DNA of 64,000 nucleotides, taken from contig CM036168.1 of NCBI GenBank assembly GCA_020631735.1, positions 98,994,932 through 99,058,931 on the forward strand, written 5' to 3'. The notes below the pieces were generated by a model. The model did not search any database, was not told where the DNA came from, and was given only the letters and a program-made list of their open reading frames with translations. Numbering within the stretch: position 1 is the stretch's first letter; each line of letters opens with the position of its first letter. The position numbers and the translations under genes were made by a program. This DNA is from Saccharum officinarum. Its lineage: Eukaryota; Streptophyta; Magnoliopsida; Poales; Poaceae. Below are positions 57,463-64,000 of the stretch, piece after piece.

Positions 57463-57610
57463 TCCACCTGAAGTTAGCGAATTGATGGTCCGTTATTATT
57501 TTTCGCGCGTGCAAACTTTATTATTCTCTGGACGACCGCAAGAATTGCCTGAGGCTGTGTGACTGTGTCGCAGTTGCTCCTGACACCGAATCTGCAGACT
57601 GCAGTACGTG
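57463..57610. other. Short spacer between Helitron and MITE
   Basis: No feature recognised. Confidence 0.4.
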
Positions 57611-57613
57611 TTA

Positions 57614-57856
57614 GGCTGTGTTTACTTCTAAAAAAAAAGTACTGTGCAAACAAAAAATTTCCCGTCACATCAAACTTGCGATACATGCATGGAGTACTAA
57701 ATGTAGATGAAATCAAAAACTAATTGTACAGCTTGGTTGTACTTTCGAGACGAACGTTTTAAACCTAATTAGTCAACGGTTGGACACTATTTACCAAATA
57801 AAGCCAAAACATGCTACAATACTTTTTTACACCTTTTCGCGAAACTAAACACACCC
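57614..57856. mobile_element. MITE with TTA target-site duplication
   Basis: Element of 243 bp with ends GGCTGTGTTTA and TAAACACACCC, flanked by TTA (57611-57613 and 57857-57859). The interior contains ATGCATGGAGTACTAAATG and GAGACGAACG, shared with the MITE at 5721-5948. The three-base TTA duplication fits PIF/Harbinger-type MITEs. Confidence 0.85.
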
Positions 57857-57869
57857 TTAATTGCTTAAT

Positions 57870-59976
57870 ACAACTCCTTAGGGCAGCTCCAGTGTACCAT
57901 TCGATTTTGGTGCTCACGTGGATTTCACAGTTCGCATGCTGGCCACGGTTCGAGTGCGGTAGTGTGGAATTAGCTGGCGGGGACCACGGTGGAATATAGA
58001 AATAGAAAAGAGATAAAAAGATCGGCGTGTTATCGTCTCCGCTAAAATAATCGCCCCGCCTCCGCTGATCACCCCGCTCTCTGATGCTCGCGCTCACCTC
58101 CTCCTCCGTATAATAAAAAATATACAACCGCTCCCACGCGCACGTCTCGCTCCCGCCTCTCTTCCCCGTCCTCCTCCGACGCTCGAGAGAACCGCCACCC
58201 GCACACGAGCACGATGCCCAGCTCAGCAGCTCGTCTCGCTCCAAGGAACCGCCGCCTCTGCGCCCTCGCCGTCGCCGGCTGCTCCCGCGAGGCATCTCCC
58301 TCCGCGGCGGAGGAGGATCGCCGTCCCTGTGCCGTCGCTGTCGCTTGTCACTGGTTGCTCCTCGCCTTGCCTCGGCACGCGGCGCGCGGCTCCACGGCGG
58401 AGGCGGATAGGCGTCCCTGCGCCGTCGCCGTCGCCGTCGACCTCGCCCTCGTTGGCTGCTCCTCGCCCTGCCTCGGGGCGCGGGCGCGGCGCGCGGCTCC
58501 GCGGTGGAGGCGGATCGACGTCCCTGCGTCGTCGCCCTCGCCGTCGTCCTCGCCGGCTGCTCCTCGCCCTGCCTCATCCCGCGCCGCCGCCGCCGCGTTT
58601 TCCTCTCCCCGCCCTCAAGGCCGCCTCCGTCGTCAGCGCCAGTACTGACGCTAGCACCGGCGGCGTGCGTCGACGGTGAGCCACCTGGAGGTGGACGATT
58701 AGCAGGAACTAAGGAATCACCGCAATGTCGAAGCCGTTCCCAAGCCAAAGTCAAGCAGCGCACGGCAGCTACTCTCCCTGCGTCCAGCGCCTTCTACCTG
58801 CGTCATGTCCCACGGTGAGCCACCAATCCTCCCCAAATGTCTTAGTACAAATCATTCCTTTATGTGCATTAGTGAAGTTGTAAGCCAAAGTGAATTGACA
58901 TGTTCCAGATTGACATGTTCCTTTTTAAATTCGATTTGTTGCTACTAAAATAACGCTAAAAAAACAGTTTCAAGTAATTTTCCCCAATGTTAACAATTGG
59001 CGATAGTGCTATTTAGTAAGGGAAACTGACAGTGCATCTGACTTCAGTATTTTTTTTTAGTTTTAGGTAATTTTCCCCAATGTTAACAATTGGCAATAGT
59101 ACTATTGTAGCCCATGAGGAAACCTCTACGTTATCTTGTAGCAAGATTCTTTTACAACCTCCTGCTGATATATAATCCTGATGTTGGTGAACACCAGAGA
59201 AACTACACCTAGGTGACTAAATCTGTGCAGTGGTTGCATATTAGATTTGCCATATTGTTTGAAAATATTCAGCTAACTAGAACCTATGTCTCCAGCAGTG
59301 CAGCCTAAGTATCGGTTATGGCACGTGCATTGATTTTTGTTAGTGAGCAATGAGTAGTACTGTTTTTCAGTTAAAGAAGATAACGTTGTTTTTTAGTCAA
59401 GAAACAAAGAACAATGTGTACTGAACCAATGGATATGTTATCTAACCTTATTTTCATTTGTATATGTTAGTTATCTAACCTCATTTTAAATTGTACTCCG
59501 TATATGTTAGTGCTGACAAAATTTGGTTTATTGCCCTGCCACCAGAAGAGCAGAGGAGGACGCCTTGGGTCCTGTGTTCTTCAACGTAGCTGCAATTGTG
59601 GTAGCTACCCTCTGGTAGTTTGGTGCATCCACTCTCCCGCGTCAGGCTCTGTGCTCCATAAGGTGATCGCACTGCATCTCCTGTCACCCCACCTCGCTGC
59701 ATCTCATTTTCACTGGTTATAGACCTTTTGATTCTCTGTCCAAGCACTCCACTGTCCAGGGAACAACAGATAGCTCTATAGCAGTTCTGGGGAAACCCAG
59801 ATACCATATCATCAGAGCTTGGTTATCAACAGTTATTTTTTAATATGTCCCTAAATTAAACTAGAAAACTTGAACCCATCTAATGTTTGCTCCTGCAAAA
59901 GCCAGCTGTAACTACGATTCACTATGTTCTTGTGTTATTGTCAGATTGCTACAGTGCAGTTCTATTTTCAGTAATC
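57870..59976. other. CpG-rich block and intergenic sequence, no gene confirmed
   Basis: At 58290-58590 three copies of a roughly 100-bp unit (GGCGGATNGNCGTCCCTGCG ... GGCTGCTCCTCGCCCTGCCT) run in tandem, open in two plus frames. The block could be a 5' leader or first exon of an unidentified gene, but no conserved domain is visible. The rest (58830-59976) is AT-rich with no recognised gene. Confidence 0.4.
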
Positions 59977-59993
59977 AGCAGTGAGCTCTATAG

Positions 59994-62468
59994 TAGGAAT
60001 CAAGAGGGGGAGGATGTTTTGAACTTCGCGCTGGCCTATGACTTGTTGATAGCGAACGCCCTCTTTAGGAAGAGGGAATCTCATCTAGTAACCTTTCGTA
60101 GTGGACAACACTCGAGCCAGATCGACTTTATCCTTGCAAGGAGGGAGGATAGACGTGCTTGCTTTGATTGTAAGGTGTTACCTGGGGAGTGTGTTGTCCC
60201 TCAATATAAGCTTGTGGTGGCGGACTTTCGCTTTCGGGTACGTGTCCACCAGGACAAACGGGCAAAGATTGCGAGAACGAAGTGGTGGAAGCTTAGAGGG
60301 GAAGCAGCGCAGACGTTTAAGGAGAGGATGTTAGACGAGGGACCTTGGGAAGAAGGAGAAGATGCCGACGACATGTGGCTAAAGATGGTAACATGTGTTC
60401 GGAAGGTGGCTTCGGAAGTGTTTGGCGTGAGTAGGGGAGGCAAACGGGAAGCGAAAGACACATGGTGGTGGAATGACGAGGTGCAAAGGGCTTTTAGGGA
60501 GAAGAAGGAGTGTTTCAAGCGTCTCCACCATGACAAGAGTGTAGCCAACATCGAGGGCTATAAAATAGCGAAGAGGGTTGCAAAGCGAGCTGTGAGCGTA
60601 GCAAAAGGTCAGGCGTATGATGACCTTTATCAGCGGCTAGGCACGAAGGAAGGGGAGAAGGACATTTATAGGATGGCTAGAATCCGCGAGAGGAAGACAA
60701 GGGACATCAACCAAATAAAATACATCAAGGATGGGACAGATCGACTTCTGGTGAAGGATGAGGAGATCAAGGACAGATGGAGAGAGTACTTCGACAAGCT
60801 GTTTAATGGGGAGAATGAGGGTCCTGCCCTTGAGTTGGACGACTCATTTGAGGATACCAACAGACGCTTTGTGAGGAGAATTTAGGAGGCAGAGATCGGA
60901 GAGGCTTTGAAGAGGATGAAGGGAGGTAAAGCGATGGGCCCTGATGGTATCCCCATTGAGGTGTGGAGATACCTAGGCGCCAGAGCGATAGTATGGTTAA
61001 CTAAGCTTTTTAACCTTATTTTTCGGTCAAACAAGATGCCTGAAGAATGGAGGAGAAGTATATTAGTACCTATCTTCAAGAACAAGGGAGATGTTCAAAG
61101 TTGTACTAACTACCGTGGGATTAAGTTGATGAGTCATACGATAAAGCTCTGGGAGAGGGTTATCGAGCATCGCCTAAGGAGAGTGACACATGTGACCCAA
61201 AATCAGTTTGGATTCATGCCTGGTAGGTCGACCATGGAGGCGATTTTCTTATTACGACAATTGATGGAGAGATATAGGGAGCAGAAGAAGGACTTGCACA
61301 TGGTCTTTATTGACCTCGAGAAGGCATATGACAAAGTACCGAGAAATGTCATGTGGTGGGCCTTGGAAAAGCACAAAGTCCCAACTAAGTACGTTACCCT
61401 CATCAAGGATATGTACAGGGATGTGGTGACGTTTGTCCGAACATGTGATGGAGACACCAGTGACTTTCCAATTAAAATAGGACTGCATCAGGGGTCAGCT
61501 TTGAGCCCTTATTTATTTGCTTTGGTGATGGATGAGGTCACAAGGGACATACAAGGTGATATCCCTTGGTGTATGCTCTTTGCTGATGATGTGGTGCTAG
61601 TTGACGACAGTAGGGCGGGGGTTAATATGAAGTTAGAACTATGGAGGCACACGTTAGAGTCGAAAGGGTTCAGACTTAGTAGGACTTAGACCGAGTACAT
61701 GAGGTGCGTTTTCAGCGCGACTAGGCACGAGGAGGGAGACGTTAGCCTCGATGGGCAAGTGGTGGCCAAGAAGGATACTTTTCGGTATTTAGGGTCGATG
61801 CTACAAAAGGATGAAGACATTGATGAAGATGTTAGGCATAGAATTTCAGCCGGCTGGTTGAAATGGCGTCAAGCTTCTGGCGTTCTCTGTGACAAAAGGG
61901 TGCCTTAGAAGCTGAAAGGTAAGTTCTAAAGGACGGCGATTCGTCCGGCGATGTTATATGGTGCTGAGTATTGGCCTACAAAAAGACGACATGTCCAGCA
62001 ATTGAGTGTAGCGGAGATGCGTATGTTGCGTTGGTGTTGTGGGCACACAAGGAGGGATAGAGTACGGAACGACGATATTCGAGATAGGGTTGGGGTGGCA
62101 CCAATTGAGGAGAAATTGATTCAACATCGGTTGAGATGGTTTGGACATGTCCAACGGAGGCCTCCTGAGGCGCCGGTGCGTAGTGGAGTTCTAAAGCGGG
62201 CCGATAATGTAAAGAGCGGTATAGGTCGACCTAAACTAACTTGGGACGAGTCCGTTAAGAGAGATCTTAAGGAGTGGAATATCTCCTAGGATTTAGCTAT
62301 GGACAGGAGCGCTTGGAGATTAGCAATCAACGTGCCTGAACCGTGACCTTTTTTTGTCTTGTGCCCTTTATGTCCCTTTATGTGTCTCCCTGTTTCTCGT
62401 CTCTTTTGGGTTTCATCTCTAGCCTACCCCAACTTGCTTGGGACAAAAGACTATGTTGTTGTTGTTGT
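59994..62468 (+). mobile_element. 5'-truncated RTE-type LINE, longer copy
   Basis: Flanked by a 17-bp duplication AGCAGTGAGCTCTATAG (59977-59993 and 62469-62485) and ending in (GTT)n. It starts inside the apurinic-type endonuclease domain (SSQIDFILARRED at about 60110), continues through reverse transcriptase ([50 protein letters not shown], catalytic FADD at 61579-61590) and ends at TGA 62344-62346. The entire region from 59994 to 62346 stays in one frame but has five in-frame stops (60883, 61687, 61906, 61927 and 62287). No frameshift is present, so decay has been by point substitutions only. Confidence 0.95.
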
Positions 62469-62485
62469 AGCAGTGAGCTCTATAG

Positions 62486-63590
62486 CAGTTCTGGGGCTTG
62501 CTATTCAGGGATTGCAGGTTTACTACATAGTAAACTCCATATTAATGCTAGATGGTTGTTTTCTTAAGGAAGACAAGTAAGACAACTGATTTCAAGAACA
62601 AAGTGTCATGTTGCATGAACTGAAAAATCCAGTTAACTTAATGCACTCAAGGACTGCAAAAATAGTAAACTCTCTGCCTAATAGATTATTCCTAAAGTAT
62701 CAAGATCAGATCTACAAAAGAGAACATAAGTAGCACATGAATATGCAAACCATCTTTTATGGCCATGTTGGTAGATAATGGATAACCAAATTTAAGCTTC
62801 TACAACTTTTGCTCTTGCACCATCCTGACCAGCTTGAATCCCTGGTGAACAGAACTACCATCTTCCCTGCCTCTACAATGAAGAAGCAGCAGAGGACCAC
62901 ACAGGAGGGATGCCAAGTAGTAGGCGAGTAAGACCAGTAGCAATCGCGATCTATCACCTGTTCAGGTAACTTGCTTGCTCACCTCCTGTTTGACAATATA
63001 CCAATGTGTGTCCTGTGCTTGTGTTTTAGGCAAAGGCAGACATTAGGTTGCTTTGAAAAAATAGTTCAATTAATTTATGACGAATGACAGCAATGCAACT
63101 AGATAGACCTATTGGAACAGGTAAAACATAGTGGTATAGCACTAGACTTAGCCTCAGATGCATAATAACTATGGCTATTTTTTTGCCGGGCTCATGGACA
63201 AGATCCCACCTTCGTTGTCGACCCACTTGCTGGCAAGGATCACTTACGCAATTATAAATAACAACACCACCTCTTTCTATCTCCTTCAACCTATTTGTTT
63301 GTTTTCTCATCAATGTGGGACAATATGGGGCTACAGAAGATTTATATGCATATAGTTTGTGGATATCAAATTTGCTGCTGCGGTTCAACTTGCAGTGACA
63401 AACATAATAACGTATGGTAAAAAGATTTTTTTATAAGTATTGTAAAAAGAATTCATTTTCTGATTATGATTTGGCTAGAAGCTTGCTTGCAGATTTGTCA
63501 AGAACCTGCTCGTGGAATAAAGTAGACCATGTACTCTGCAATATGTTGATGTCTCATGATTGAAGTATCTATGCCAATGTTCTTTTACAG
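62486..63590. other. Intergenic or intronic sequence, no exon recognised
   Basis: AT-rich sequence between the LINE and the exon at 63591. It may be an intron of that gene, but I could not identify the preceding exon. Confidence 0.35.
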
Positions 63591-63658
63591 GAACATGTGG
63601 TCCTGAATAGACCTAGGGCATTTGTGCACTGGCTTTGGAAAGCAAAGATTGAAGAATA
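63591..63658 (+). CDS. Exon resembling hydroxyproline O-arabinosyltransferase (HPAT)
   Basis: After an acceptor (TTCTTTTACAG), a 68-nt exon encodes EHVVLNRPRAFVHWLWKAKI followed by EE and ends at a GTAAGT donor. Plant HPAT proteins, Golgi enzymes that add arabinose to hydroxyproline of extensins and CLE peptides, contain a VVLNRPWAFVQWL...IEEEY segment just before their catalytic EPDH region. The match is good but rests on 22 residues. The next exon would be beyond the window or in the last 340 bases, where none is seen. It may be an isolated fragment. Confidence 0.5.
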
Positions 63659-64000
63659 GTAAGTTCGGAGTTATCTCTGTTTTTTTATTTTGTTAATACT
63701 TCTATTCAGTTGCAAGTTTTAACATTACACCCAAACCTCTTGATTTAGCATCCAGTAAGATGTGACTTATATAAAACAACAATGAAAATAAATAGTTTTC
63801 TTTTGTTTCGCTGCGATGGTGGATAATTGTGCAATAATATGGTGGATGAATGAGTTGGGTCTGAATACTAGGTTATGCATCTTTTGGGATTTGGCTCTCT
63901 CTTCCAGTGAACTAAGATCCATGAGGTTAAGAAGTAAACAGTAGAATCATAATAAGAATTGTCCTCGTGCAATTGATTAAGATGAGTATAAAAAAGGGGG
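63659..64000. other. Right edge, probably intronic or intergenic
   Basis: AT-rich, starts with a good splice donor for the preceding exon. No further coding segment is recognised. Confidence 0.35.

Noticed and set aside
58214..58648. 144-codon Ala/Pro/Arg-rich frame as a real protein
   Set aside because: It is built from three copies of a roughly 100-bp GC-rich repeat and is open in a second frame too.
57765..58763. 332-codon minus-strand frame
   Set aside because: Antisense of the GC-rich repeat block and part of a MITE; no recognisable domain.

Overview
The window looks like a chromosome segment from a panicoid grass, probably Andropogoneae (the Sorghum, Saccharum, Miscanthus and Zea group). 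This is inferred from the very GC-rich single-exon genes, grass-type Tourist and foldback MITEs, long-LTR non-autonomous retrotransposons, an RTE-type plant LINE with a (TTG)n tail, and a Pack-MULE. It contains one 100-base N gap at 51469-51568.

Only two genes are intact: a half-size ABCG transporter (6782-9070, +) and a seven-transmembrane protein of the GPR107/lung-7TM-receptor (GOST) family (20396-21748, -). Other gene material is partial or broken: the last two exons of a STAR/KH-domain protein (2309-2624, -), a promoter-plus-5' duplicate of the GPR107-like gene, a MAKR/BKI1-like gene cut by the gap (51254-51468, +), a four-exon pectate lyase with frameshifts (51617-53030, -), possible 3' exons of an unidentified gene (47582-47907, -), and an exon resembling hydroxyproline O-arabinosyltransferase at the right edge (63591-63658, +).

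Layout. 1-6.7 kb is intergenic with MITEs, a Helitron-like 3' end and the KH fragment. 6.8-9.1 kb is the ABCG gene. 10.9-15.2 kb is a 4.3 kb solo LTR. 15.8-17.5 kb is a Pack-MULE with a PP2C-like fragment and a GC-rich minisatellite. 19.1 kb holds a (TTA)n microsatellite. 20.4-43.9 kb is the GPR107-like gene and a tandem partial duplicate of its 5' half and upstream region. The duplicate is split inside its signal-peptide codons by a 17 kb nest of LTR elements: C holds D (a complete 10.2 kb LARD-like element) and A, and A holds B. 44.6-45.5 kb is a long foldback element. 47.9-50.9 kb carries two truncated LINEs. 51.2-53.0 kb has the gap and two partial genes. 53.2-57.5 kb is a probable Helitron with captured gene fragments. 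60.0-62.5 kb is a truncated RTE LINE.

Most insertions were delimited by target-site duplications readable in the sequence, so their order can be inferred: tandem duplication of the gene, then insertion of C, then D into C, and A into C followed by B into A. Family names come from recognising motifs by eye; no database search was run.
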